Program-made: the position numbers and the translations under genes
Source: Brachypodium distachyon
Lineage: Eukaryota; Streptophyta; Magnoliopsida; Poales; Poaceae
Length of the DNA stretch: 64,000 bases
Assembly (NCBI RefSeq): GCF_000005505.3
Contig: NC_016133.3
Coordinates: 13,888,001-13,952,000, forward strand
Direction of reading: 5' to 3'
Shown here: in pieces, positions 22,262 through 33,100 of the stretch
Position numbering within the stretch: position 1 is the stretch's first letter
How the letters are laid out: each line of letters starts with the position of its first letter
Notes under the pieces: model-generated
Database searches by the model: none
Told to the model about the DNA's origin: nothing
What the model saw: only the letters and a program-made list of their open reading frames with translations

Positions 22262-23847
22262 TTAGTCGGTCTGTCCTTCATCACAGCCTCCTAGTCTGCC
22301 ATCTTGAGTAGTAACCAGCGGTGTGCATTTGTCATTGTCATCGTACATCACTTTCTTGTTCTTCTTTGTCCTCTTCTTCTTTCTCTTCTTTACCATTGGC
22401 ATCTTCCTCCCCTCTCCTTCCTTTTCGTCCATGTTGCCCTGTTTGAAATACCACACAGAAATTCTCAAACACCATAAGTAGAATAAAACAAGCCCAAACA
22501 ATGATGACAGGTTCAGAGTTATTTAACTAACTAAATGACCGGTCAAGAATTTCTGTGGTGCGAAAACAAATACAATATGAGTCGCAAACCAAGAGGATGA
22601 ACTGAAGTAACCAGTGCCAGCAATTCTGCAGGGAGCTTACACTTTTTGTATAACCAAATGACCACATAAGCCCGTGATTTCCTCGCATGTGCCAGTGGCT
22701 TGCTCCTGCACCTCCCCCTCCATCCTCCCCATAGTCCGTCTCGATCTGTTTGAATTTCTTTTAAGTAATTACATGCTCGGACAAGAATTTGTGGGATGGA
22801 ACAAAGAAATACAGTAGTAGGGGCAAACTAGAAGGATGAACTTAAGTAACCAATGCTTGCGATTCTGGCAGAGAACTTAAAATGTTTGTGTAATGTTCAC
22901 AGTCCACATTTCCGAATGCTACATTTCCATCTGGTATAAGGAGCGGGGAACTGTTGGGAAGTGTCTTGATGGCAGTTTCGATAAGGCTTCCCATATATTT
23001 GCCAAAGCAATTTTCCAAACCTGCCATCGGATTGTCGCTATTGCCAAAGTTGCAAAAAATGCAGACATCAACCTTGAGGAGGGCAGAGAGGTGATGGATA
23101 CCAAAACTTGAAGAACCATTCAGGCACTCCATCTCATGCACACAGAACTCAAGATGGAGGTGCTCGAGCCTTGGCATTGATCCTTCTTCAAAATCCAGCG
23201 AGGTCCCACAGTAAAGGAGTTCCAGGTAGGAATATTTCAAACGACTGAAACCACAAATGAGAACCACAAATGAGAATCCTTCCATCGGTGCCATAGAAAG
23301 TCTTTAGTTTCAGGAAAAGCAAAGTGGGTATTGCTCCAAGGATCCTAACATCTTCCGGTGCCACAGTGACAATATAGAGTTCTAATTCCCTAAGATTTGG
23401 GAGCAAGTTCATTCAATCTGGAACCTTGTCGATATAACAGTATGTGACGTGTAACTCCTGGAGACGGCAAGCAGTAGTCGGGCACCACGACTCCAGTGAC
23501 AGTGGAAAATAAGTTGTCACGCTAAGATATTCGTACTTGTGGATATGTAGGCGACGAAGACTGCATGAAGATATCAATGTTCCCAGGCACTGTGAAGGCC
23601 CTCAATTTGGGCTGTTCCTTCCCACAATTCAAATCTACCCAGTAGTACCTGCAGCCTCCACAGCTTGTTTAGCTGGCTCAATTCTTGTAATGGCTTCTCT
23701 TGTTCATAGAAGTAGACGCCAAATGTCTCTAAATCTTCCAAGCTTTGCATGTTACCAACCATTCCATCCGGAAATCTAGTGTGGCTAGGAACATATAGAC
23801 TGGTCAATCTTTGCAGGCTTGTAATAGCTGACGACAGTTCTAGAATT
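22262..23847 (-). pseudogene. NLR-D: 3' fragment of an NLR-A duplicate
   Basis: Contains only the C-terminal LRR half and the lysine-rich last exon (22438-22262) of an NLR-A type gene. Further lesions against NLR-A are a TGG-to-TGA change in KVPDW (about 23413), a 13-base tandem insertion (accacaaatgag repeated, about 23258-23272) that shifts frame, loss of the exon 2 donor (gtaagt became ttaagt near 22878), and loss of the exon 3 stop, so the tail is extended by RLGGCDEGQTD. CC, P-loop and most of NB-ARC are absent. It is a dead fragment, but its basic exon is well preserved (KKRKKKRTKKNKK). Confidence 0.85.
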
Positions 23848-23872
23848 GTGGGGTCGCAAGTACTGAAGAAAC

Positions 23873-24220
23873 GAATTTTGTGGCAGTGGACCCCTGGCTA
23901 ACGCTTTTGTTAAAAATGGCCCTCTTCAAAAACTATTGACAAAACTAGCCTGACGGAAAGCACAAAAAGCGACACGTGGCCTTTCGGCCAATGGCATGGC
24001 GGAATGCACTATAGCACGTACTGTAGCAGTTCGCGCAGTGTTTGTGCATTTGACTCTGTGTGTCGAAAATCTCTTTCGCGCGCCCTTCCACCAATGCCAT
24101 TGGCGGAAACGCCACGTGTCGCTTTATGGGCTTTCCGCCAAGCCATTTTTGCCATTTCGTTCAGGATGGGGCTATTTCTGACAAAAACGTCCGCGAGGAG
24201 GCCAGTCGAGCAAAAAATTC
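23873..24220. mobile_element. Mutator-like MITE at the NLR-D deletion junction
   Basis: 348 bp with TIRs of over 100 bp: gaattttgtggcag.. at the left mirrors ..caaaaaattc at the right, with shared inner blocks such as aaagcgacacgtggc and gccaatggcat facing gccacgtgtcgcttt. The ten bases ctgaagaaac flank it on both sides (23863-23872 and 24221-24230), a good fit to the 8-10 bp duplication of Mutator elements. It entered the duplicated promoter piece, so it is younger than the deletion. Confidence 0.8.
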
Positions 24221-24278
24221 CTGAAGAAACCTCTAGTACTGTTTCGTTCCTGAAGAAACCTCTAGTACTGTTTCGTGC
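24221..24278. repeat. 29-bp direct repeat, two units
   Basis: ctgaagaaacctctagtact followed by gtttcgt occurs twice in tandem (24221-24249, 24250-24278). The NLR-A copy near 5420 has it once. Confidence 0.85.
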
Positions 24279-24612
24279 TATTGCTGCGAAAACAAAATTA
24301 TTTTTCGCCGCAGAGCAGAGGCGCAATTTCTTTGAAATGATTGGATATTCCGCCACAATCTGCACTGCACGGAGCTTTTGCTGCTGCTGCGCCGGAGCGT
24401 ACCTCGTCGACGGGAACTATACGCAAAGAGAATGACAGAAATCGCCCGCTAACCTCTGGACGGATCAGGAAAGCTCGACCGCGGGGCGGAAGAGAGCCCG
24501 CGCGGGTGGGGCTCGCCGGGGTGAATGCGGCCGCCGCGTGCTCCGCTGAGGAAGGCGAATGTTGGATGGGAGAGGGAGAGCCGGCGGCGAAGCCATGGTG
24601 CCGCAGCGAGCG

Positions 24613-25781
24613 GCGCGACTCCGGGAGTCACCCTCGTTTTCCGGCCTGTTGCAGATGTTGCTCCTCGCTCGCTTTGTTATTGGATGACACTCAGTGCAAA
24701 CTTATTCAAGTGGACCATCGAATAAAACCTGAGGAATGAACACACCAAACTAATATCTTTTGCACAGCTCGTGTCATACCGTAAAGCAAAGACATGTTTT
24801 TTTATACGTTTCATTCATTTACACACCATCAATTATCATCTTATATTCTTATATGGCACTATCAAGAGAAAACTCACATCACCCGATTGTACATGTCCCA
24901 AGTATTTTTTTGTGACTTTTTTTCAAAGCTCCAAAATGCTTCTAATTTTTTTGGGTGGATAGGGTTCTACTATTTATCTTATGTGTATAATCTTTTTCGT
25001 AAGATTTTCATGACTTGCATGTATTTCCGATAATTAACACAAGGGCACCATGTTCCAAAAAAGATCGTGAATTTTACGAGAACTTTGTCGTGCTAGACAG
25101 CTATAGCGGGTCAAGGAACCTCAGAATGCATGCAGACATCGGAATACAGACATAAAATGTCAAGAATTACGAAATTCAATGGTCACTAGATTTCGAAACA
25201 TCAGAATGCTAAAGATGACGCCTTTCAATAGCGATAGTTCACACGAGATAATACATTGATTATAAAGGGAAACATTTCTTAGAGTCAACAATTCAACAAA
25301 TCCCAGTTGATCCCACAAATTTGCAGCGTGTATCAACAAATCAAGGATTTTATTATCTGCACCGAATCCACCTTCAGAATATGGTGCAGAATGTGGTGTT
25401 TCTGGTGCAAACAAGCACATGTCTTCCTCTTCTATTCAGAGGAACATACAGCGGATTAAAAGGCATGTGCCTCGCTACATAAGCAGCAATGTCAAGCTAA
25501 TTGCAGTCTATGGAGTAGAGTAGACAGTATATCTTGTATTACCATTTTACAATATGATGTTCAACATCCATCCCAGCCTTACTCCATCACATTGCCTACT
25601 TATTGATCACATGTATCATGGCTATCGGATAGCTGTCTAACGAACATCACAAACACCCTGCAAAAAACAAAGATAGGATCAGGCTTTACTAGCGCTATGC
25701 AACTTATATAAATTTAGGCGCGGATGAGATACCAATAGACTCTAGTAGTAGATACTTGCCTTTCTCATTAAGTTCAACAGC
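24613..25781. other. Intergenic, 3' flank of PPCS
   Basis: AT-rich sequence between the end of the NLR-D block and the PPCS stop codon. The PPCS 3' untranslated region must lie at its right end. No gene or clear repeat was recognised. Confidence 0.45.
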
Positions 25782-28700
25782 TCATGTTTCTTGGTCTGAA
25801 TGGGACTGGGTAATGTTATCCGAATGCATCTTTACCAGGAGATCAATGAGCTGCTCTTCTATGTCGTCTTCCTTGCTCTGCCTTCTCACAGTTTTCCTCC
25901 CACTGCTTGTGACCATGACAACTACATCTTTGTAGTTTGCTAGCTCATTCGCCACCACGACATTCATGCCATACTTTCTCAAAGCCATCTCTGCCTTATG
26001 CAGAAGGATATCTGGATCCGTCTCGAGCTGCAGTTTGCAGGAATATCATGAATAGTCCAGTGGATCCAGACAATAGGAAGGTTACACATATTAAATAAAT
26101 AATAAGATGGGTTACTTGAGACCGGGGGATGTCCTCCTTTTCAGAAAAAAAAGATGGGTTACTTGTTTGAGAAAAAAAAAGATGTGTTACTTTTCTTCAA
26201 AGCACGAAAGGGCTTGAAAATCACTGGCTTCCGTTAGAACTGTGGAGAAGGATAGAGCAAAGTAACTAACCTTGAAGGATACACAAAATGCTTTAGGAGC
26301 CCAATGTTTTCTGAGGATGAAAAGCATCTTAGGAACTTGACTGAGTTGCATGTTCAAAGGTCCACCTGCTGACTCGATCTTATGTTTAGCCTGCGGTAAC
26401 ATTTGTGCCAGGGAGGAATTTGAAATGAAACATTGTAATGATGGCTAACCATTATGATATTTTCTTCGAACCAAAATCAAGGTGCGCATCATTTTCATTA
26501 GAAGAAGCGCCAAGAAGGCAAAATGGCTTTCAAACTACAGAAACAGAATGCAAATAAAACCAAAGCCAAACAACAAAGAGAAGAGAAAGCTAGAAAAAAG
26601 CTACAAAACCGAAATAGCAAAAGACCATTATGTATATATAACAAAAGTTCTATGAAGTTGTGCTTTCATATTCAACAAGTATCAGACACCAAAAACTAGT
26701 GCAATGCCACCACAGGTCTTGTGTGCCCTGATGCTGCAACTACTAGTTGGTTGAGTGCATATGTGCTTGGGGTTGAGGGAGTTCCAAGGAAAACTGGAAG
26801 AACGGTGGTACCAGAGGAAAAGATATTATCTTTATATTTCCCTGATTTCAAGTTGTGCAAGTTGTGCAAGTCATGACACAAGCCTAACACGATGCACGTG
26901 TGAGAAGCACTGATCCCTCAAAGGATGATTAGGTAACGTGACGGCTCAATGAGGACAATAAACAGTAAGCAACACAGTTTCAGCAGCCTTTTCAAATGAT
27001 TTCTTCGATTAACAGGTTTGGTTTCTTGGACCAAGTGACTTGTTCTGACATTCACTCGATTGAATTAAAGGCATAAATATAAAACCATGTGCGGTGACAG
27101 TGCCAACATAGAAACCTAGCAGCGTGATCATCTGGTATGCACCAACTATTGGTTTTGTTCAAATAATGAGCACGCGAAGACGATATCTCAAGATAGAGCT
27201 TACCATGCTCTCCCACGGAACGTAGAAGTCTGAAACTGCTGCAGCAAAATAAAACATTCCGTGGTGTCCCAAGCAATTCATAGCAGTAGATACCAGTTGG
27301 AGTAACTGTTGGCAATACAGAGTAGATTCTACATCAGTATAACAGCATTCACAAGGTTAAGATATCATGCACCTGTAGCTAAGCTTACATTGTATAAATT
27401 TGAAGAAGTCTGCTAACAAATACAGAGTACATTCTGCATCAGTATAACACAATCACAAGGTTATTCTAAGACAGTTTGCATCATACAAAATTCTTTAATC
27501 CTGGTAAGGTACTGGAGCTAATCTGTTATGAATTAATAAGGAACCTCAAAGGACACATATACCTCTAATCCAGCAGTGTACAAAATGTAATAATAGGTGC
27601 GCGCGTGCAAAACATTAAATGTGGCAACATGTGCTGGTAGGAAATAAGAGTGCAATACCTGAAGATACTCAAAAATCGTAGTGAAAGGAAGTTTCAGAAG
27701 TAGGCCTTCATCAATTGCCTGCTCAAGAGAACAAGCCACTGATCATATGCCATATCAATCTGACTTGTACCTAATGCATCGGAAGAGAAAGTGAATTACA
27801 AATTTTAGATCTTACATATACCTTGCGATAACTGCTAATTGCTGTCTTGACCACCGTGGTATGAGATTCTGGGACTGAGATAAGTAGCTCAAATGAGCAC
27901 AGATTTCCAAAGCAGGATACAGAGTCATTTACTTAAACTACTGCAAAATATTCAAGTGAAAAGGTTTGAACAATGAAACAAAATGGAAAGAAGAAAGAAA
28001 GAAAATAACATAAAAACATGCACAGTTTGCGTGGCATAGATAATTCAGGACTGCCAAATATTCCCAGACCTTGGATTTCTGATCCTTCACCGAGCTCAAA
28101 AACATCAAGGAATGAATCTTCCGGAAGGAATCTACAGTAAGGCTGCTTGCTCCCACTGAAAAGATGAGCCAACCGGTGTCACTCTCAAGTCTCAAGTCCT
28201 AACACCTTCACTGTCATTCATAACCCAAACAAGAACTTGCAACTAACTACGCCAAGAATCTGTTCTAAGCGGCTGCCAAAAAACAATTGTTCTAAGCGAA
28301 TCTGTTCTGGAGTAGTACATGGCAAACCTCAATGGCGTAATGGAAATCACTGCCTGAGTCCTCAACTACCTTGGCTTCACCAAGAGAATTTTGAGGTAGA
28401 AACTAGAAAGACTCACCGACGATGGATGAAGATGACGGCGTAGCCAGCCTTGAGAAAATACCTGCATTGCGCCAACAGTTGCAGGTTAGACAGCAAAGCA
28501 GAGAAGCAAGAGGAAGAAGCTGCCGCGGCACATACTCGGTGGACGCGGCCCCTCGCTGGCCGGAGCTGAAATTGTCGATGTAGCGCACGCAGCGCTGCTC
28601 CAGGGGCACCGTGGTTCCGCCCGAGGTGACGCAGACCACCCCGACAGGCCCTCCTCCGGTCCCTGCAGCGCGTACACAATCGGGCCATCAATACGCGCAC

Positions 28701-28947
28701 CAGAATCGAGCCGAAATTTTTGATGGTTCCGTGATGAACTGAGCGGGATGGAGATTCACAGAGGTCGGGGAATCCAAATTCGGGGATTGGGGCGGGCGAA
28801 CTTGCCGGCGGAGTGGCGGGCGACGAAGGCGTCGAGGCTGGCGGCGACGGCGTCGCGGTCGCGGAGGGGCGGGGCCGCGCGGAAGAAGGCCGCCGCCTCG
28901 TCCTCGGAGCTCCGGGGCGGCTCCGCGCTGGTTGGGACTGGATCCAT
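25782..28947 (-). CDS. PPCS: Phosphopantothenate-cysteine ligase (PPCS)
   Basis: Joins 4'-phosphopantothenate and cysteine to 4'-phosphopantothenoylcysteine, the second step of coenzyme A synthesis. Nine exons join in frame: 28947-28806, 28662-28536, 28461-28417, 28155-28070, 27874-27822, 27718-27659, 27305-27204, 26390-26271 and 26027-25782, giving 326 aa, close to the plant family length. Recognisable motifs are [78 protein letters not shown] and NVVVANEL. The start [18 protein letters not shown] matches the plant N-terminus. Intron 1 has a GC donor (GCCG|gcaagt, 28805), and exon 3 is only 45 nt. A tRNA-Trp gene lies 143 bp upstream on the same strand. Expected in the cytosol. A partial decayed copy lies at 21600-21957. 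Confidence 0.95.
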
Positions 28948-29047
28948 GGCGGCTTTTGCTTGGCCGCGTTCCTGCTCCGATCTCCTTTGAGAGAGACCGG
29001 GAAGAGAGTGACGGAAGTGACGTAATGCGAATCTAGGGACGGAGAAT

Positions 29048-29064
29048 AAAAAAAATTGAAAAAA
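29048..29064 (-). terminator. Pol III terminator of the tRNA-Trp gene
   Basis: On the minus strand, T6 (29064-29059) and T8 (29055-29048) lie 26-43 bases after the tRNA 3' end. Oligo-T runs end Pol III transcripts. Confidence 0.6.
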
Positions 29065-29090
29065 GTGAACCGGATTAGGATCGGGGGTAT

Positions 29091-29162
29091 TGAACCCGAC
29101 GTGAATCGAACACGCAACCTTCTGATCTGGAGTCAGACGCGCTACCATTGCGCCACGGATCC
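29091..29162 (-). tRNA. trnW: tRNA-Trp (CCA)
   Basis: The complement reads GGATCCGTGGCGCAATGGTA at the start, with an anticodon arm CTGAC-TCCAGAT-CAG (anticodon CCA), a T arm with GTTCGATTC, and acceptor 3' strand GGGTTC plus discriminator A (72 nt, CCA end not encoded). GGATCC pairs with GGGTTC through two G-U pairs. It has no intron. A CAA motif lies about 10 bases upstream, as is usual for plant nuclear tRNA genes. The sequence is of the eukaryotic nuclear type. Confidence 0.96.
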
Positions 29163-30126
29163 GGTGCTGCTTGAACCTACAGATCAAGTTTAATAACACG
29201 TATCACACTAGAGCTGATACATGTTTGGTTCTGTGCCAAAATACATGAAAATTTGTTTTTTTTTCTGTGTAGCCAAAATATTGATTGCCAATGAGTATCC
29301 ACCGACCCTTCTCGCATATTCTTGTATTTTTTTGTCAAGTGCGGGCTCAAAATTTTGGGTCGCCAACTTTTGCCTAGATTTGGTTGGGCAATACTGGACA
29401 TGAACCAAACATACACTTACTCGTCTTTCTCAAAGTCGGAAAACAATTTGTTGCATGAAACGTGCCAAACCATAGCTCGGTGTAGGGCGAAGAACACAGG
29501 TGATGTTAGCGAAATTGGGATTTTGTTTTCGTCTCTATATACACACTTAGAGATACAAGCAGGATAAAACATGACATCGTACTGTTTAATTGACTTGTTA
29601 GTTTATTTTACTGCTCAGAATGTAATTTGAAGATTCTGTTTGCATCTCTGCCTTCACTCAGATCAGCTGAAAATTTTCACGCCATTTTCATTTTTAATCT
29701 TACCGGTTCTGACTTATTCTTTTGTCTTCATTGACTGCATTATTGTTTTTTTAGACTGCCCAAGCTCACCAAGCCAAATACAATTCGCAACAACTTTTGA
29801 TGCCCCTTTGTCCTTTCAAACTCCAGAATGCGCCTTCACTAGATAGAAAGACGCCTCTATCAGTAGAGACGCGTTCTTCGTAATCGATCCAACGAAGCAG
29901 AGACACGGAGTCCTTCAGCCGCTTAAACCCTCGTTCGTTCTGCTTGTCCCCAAGACGGCCAAACCCTCTCTTCGCCTCCTCCGCTCCCCGCCCCCTCTCG
30001 CCTCGCGCGGACCGGCCACCGACGACGGCGCCCTGCGGCTTCGGTTGCGGAGCCGCCTGCAGTGTACTACGAAGAGCAGGAGGAGGGAGACGAGCTGGTT
30101 CCAAGCTGAGGCGATTCGTGGGCTCC
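29163..30126. promoter_or_regulatory. Region between tRNA-Trp and the organellar polymerase gene
   Basis: The first part is AT-rich with no feature recognised. From about 29900 it becomes GC-rich and is probably the promoter and 5' untranslated region of the downstream gene (plus strand). The in-frame codons upstream of 30127 contain no ATG back to 29944, which supports the chosen start. Confidence 0.45.
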
Positions 30127-33100
30127 ATGGCGGCGGCGGCGGGGCCGGGGCCGTGGCCGGCGCACCTCCGGCCGCGGTGCCCGTGCTCGTCGCCGCCGTG
30201 GCTCTCTCCGAACCTATCCCGCCGCCGCTGGCCGGTTCCTCCTGCCTTCCCCGGTCCACGAAGGTAGCTGCCCTGTCGCCGGGTTATGATATTTTTCACT
30301 TGCGTCGGTTGGCTGCCTGTCGCCGTTACCCGTTGGTTGGTTGTTGTGATGGTCCTTTCAATAGAGGGAGGAAATAGAATGTGGAAGATGAGTCTGATTG
30401 GTATTGCTTAATTGCGCTGTGAAATTGAGTGTGGCGTGCTGTTGATGGCATATAGGGGCATGTTTGATTAGTGGGTAGGTGGATGTGTGACTGGCGAGTC
30501 TATGTCGTGTGTTGGATGCAAACGTATAGTGTTGTCAACTTGTTCGAGGCTGCGGTGATTAACACACCTGTTATACTAGTGAGCTTGCGCGTGCAACGCA
30601 CGCTCCACAATACGTCACAACTTGAATTCTAACTCTTTTTTATTTGATGACTTGTCTTTTTACAGTTTTGCATCTATATTATTAAGCCAAAATGCTAACA
30701 ACTATATGATCAAATGATCAACCAAATTTTGACATGGATAACAATTGGGGAGAATAATTACCAGAGCAAACGGCAGCTTGAGTCCTTGTTGCTCGTAGCT
30801 CACACCCATAGCGGTGCAAATGAGTCACTGATATGTCTGTACTCATGCAGCCGAGAGCAGCACCCGACTTTGATCTGCTTGCCTAGGTGTAATGACCCAA
30901 ATATTAATTAAGAATAATAAATACTCCCTCTGATCCTAAATTCTTGACTCAAATATGCCCAAATATAGATGTATCTATTCTTAAAATGCGTCTAGATACA
31001 TGTAATATTTCGTCAACAATTTAGGATCGGAGGGAGTAGTACTTAAGTTTTATTATGAATAATTAAGGTTAAGCATGCACTCATGTCATCATCTCATGGA
31101 TTAATATTTTTTGCATCAAATTAAAAACTTCCATGATCAATCGTTGAACCCTATTTCAAATCTCTGTAAAACAACCCATTTTCATATTTGTCCTTTTGAC
31201 CCAAAACTGTTAGTACAACCTCACATATATAAGATGAGTCCATGCAAAGTTTCACGTCAATCGGAATTAGTTTACTGCCCTTTTAATTTAAACCAAATTT
31301 GAATCCTAATGATTTCCAGGATTTCAAACTTGCTCCAATTTTTTTGAAATTTATTCTGTAGGTGGAAAACACCTTTATAAACCATCCATCAAAGTTTTAT
31401 CAAATTCTGAGTTTGTTTGGACCATCAAATATTTTTTGCAAGATATCAAAATGGGTTAGTATAATAAGCGAAAGCAATGGTTTTAACCTTCCCATCTACC
31501 CAGCGCCCCAGCACCTTTCTCCTCTCGCTCCCAGCCCAAGCCCCTGCTTGGCCTTGCTCGTCAGCTGCCTCTTTCCTCTCTCTCTCTCTCTCTCTGTCTG
31601 CGCGTCTGTTGCCCAAAGCCACAAATGTCGTCGCGGCCTGTAGCACGCCTTGCACTGAAGCCGCCTCCTTGCCATCAAGCCACCCCGCTGTTCTCTCTCT
31701 TCCCCGTTTCCTTCTGGATGAAGCCAAGCCGAAGCGCGTCTCTTTGGTAGATGCGTGCGGGGCTGCGGTGGGCGCGGGAGTCAGCGGCGGCGCCAGAGGA
31801 GGTGCGTGGCTGGGGCAGGTGCGGGAGGCAGCGGGCGCGAGAGGGCAGCGGTCGGAATTTTTTTCTAGATGAGTTCGGCTTCAGGGGCGCGGCCGTGGGG
31901 GAAATGCGGATGGGCGGCGGCCTGGGAAGGAGGTTCTGGGCGCGGCGGTCCAGGAGGAATTGATCGATCGAGGGAAGATAGAGATGAGGTCGAGGCTGAA
32001 AAGATTCTCCTGCCGGTGGAATTCAGTCTCGATGCTTAATTCTTAAGCGCACACGATTAACAACTAATTTGTGTTTAGTGGGTCTGATTGTGGGACTATT
32101 AGCAGTCCGTGTGCGTTTAGTTGGGTGAACTTTAGAAAGAACAAGTTGGTGCCTTTATAAGTAGTAGAGATTAGGCAGGGCCACACTCTCATCTTTTGTC
32201 GCCATGTATGATTTCTTCCCCCATAACAATATGCACGTTAGTACCTATGGTCAGCCAAAACGTCCCAGTGGCCAGCGTACCTCACTTCAATTGGAACTAG
32301 TAGTAAAACTTGTAATTATCGCTTTTTGCCTTGTTTTCATAGTTAAGAATTTTACACGCATTGTTTCTTGTAAATCTAATTCTGGAAATGGTTCTGGCTG
32401 ACAGGCGAGACTATTCTAATAGTTCAGGCATGGGAATTAAAGAAAGAGGTGATACCATTCTTGGATTTTTTGCCAACTTAAACATGCAAAGTAACGAACA
32501 AGAATGGGTGAAAGAGAGCAGGAGGATATTTTACCTCAGAAGAACCAACAATGTAAGAAATAACGTGTATAATGGAGCCACTGATCTAAGGGCTGGAAAC
32601 TCAAATCGTCAACCATTGGAAGATCACAGTAGTCCAGACTGTCCTTACCTGTACGATATAAGAGAAACATTGCCATCTAAGTCAATTGTAGATAGACATG
32701 CCGATACAGGTTTGGCTAAGAGTAGTATGACAAATCAGTCTGCCCATGCTGTGTCAACTGTGATGAGTGTTGTTAATGCTGACATCAAAACATTGTGCAT
32801 ACCTAGTAGCTCTAAGGGGGATATTTCTTTGCATGATTGTTCATCCATGGAGGCTCCTCTGCCTACTATCTCTAATACAGAAGCAACTTTGGGATTTGAT
32901 GACAAGGCTAATGTTCGCGATGAAAATGAGGACAGACTCATTGCTGAAAAGGTGGCACCATCGATCCCAGCTAATATATTCTTGACCAACGAGCCTAAAA
33001 GTGCACGGAAGGCTCTTGCGGGCATCTATGACAAAGTTTTGGTTGTTGACAGTATTGAGTCAGCTAAGAATGTTGTACAATTGCTTACTACAAAGTACAA

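Larger units (their letters stand above)
21962..24612. repeat. Segmental duplication, right arm (NLR-D)
   Basis: 21962-23847 matches 399-2364, and 23856-24612 (minus the element at 23873-24220) matches 5411-5772. In the coordinates of the left copy, 2365-5410 (3046 bp: NLR-A first half, intron, exon 1 and proximal promoter) is missing here. Only 8 unmatched bases lie between the two blocks. Confidence 0.85.

Noticed and set aside
24004..24435. Open frames on both strands at 24004-24435
   Set aside because: They lie in the inverted repeats of the Mutator-like element and the duplicated promoter piece.
29944..30126. Upstream extension of the polymerase N-terminus
   Set aside because: The frame is open but has no ATG before 30127.
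29766..30299. Long minus-strand open frame opposite polymerase exon 1
   Set aside because: It follows from the GC-rich codons of the plus-strand exon and leader and shows no domain.
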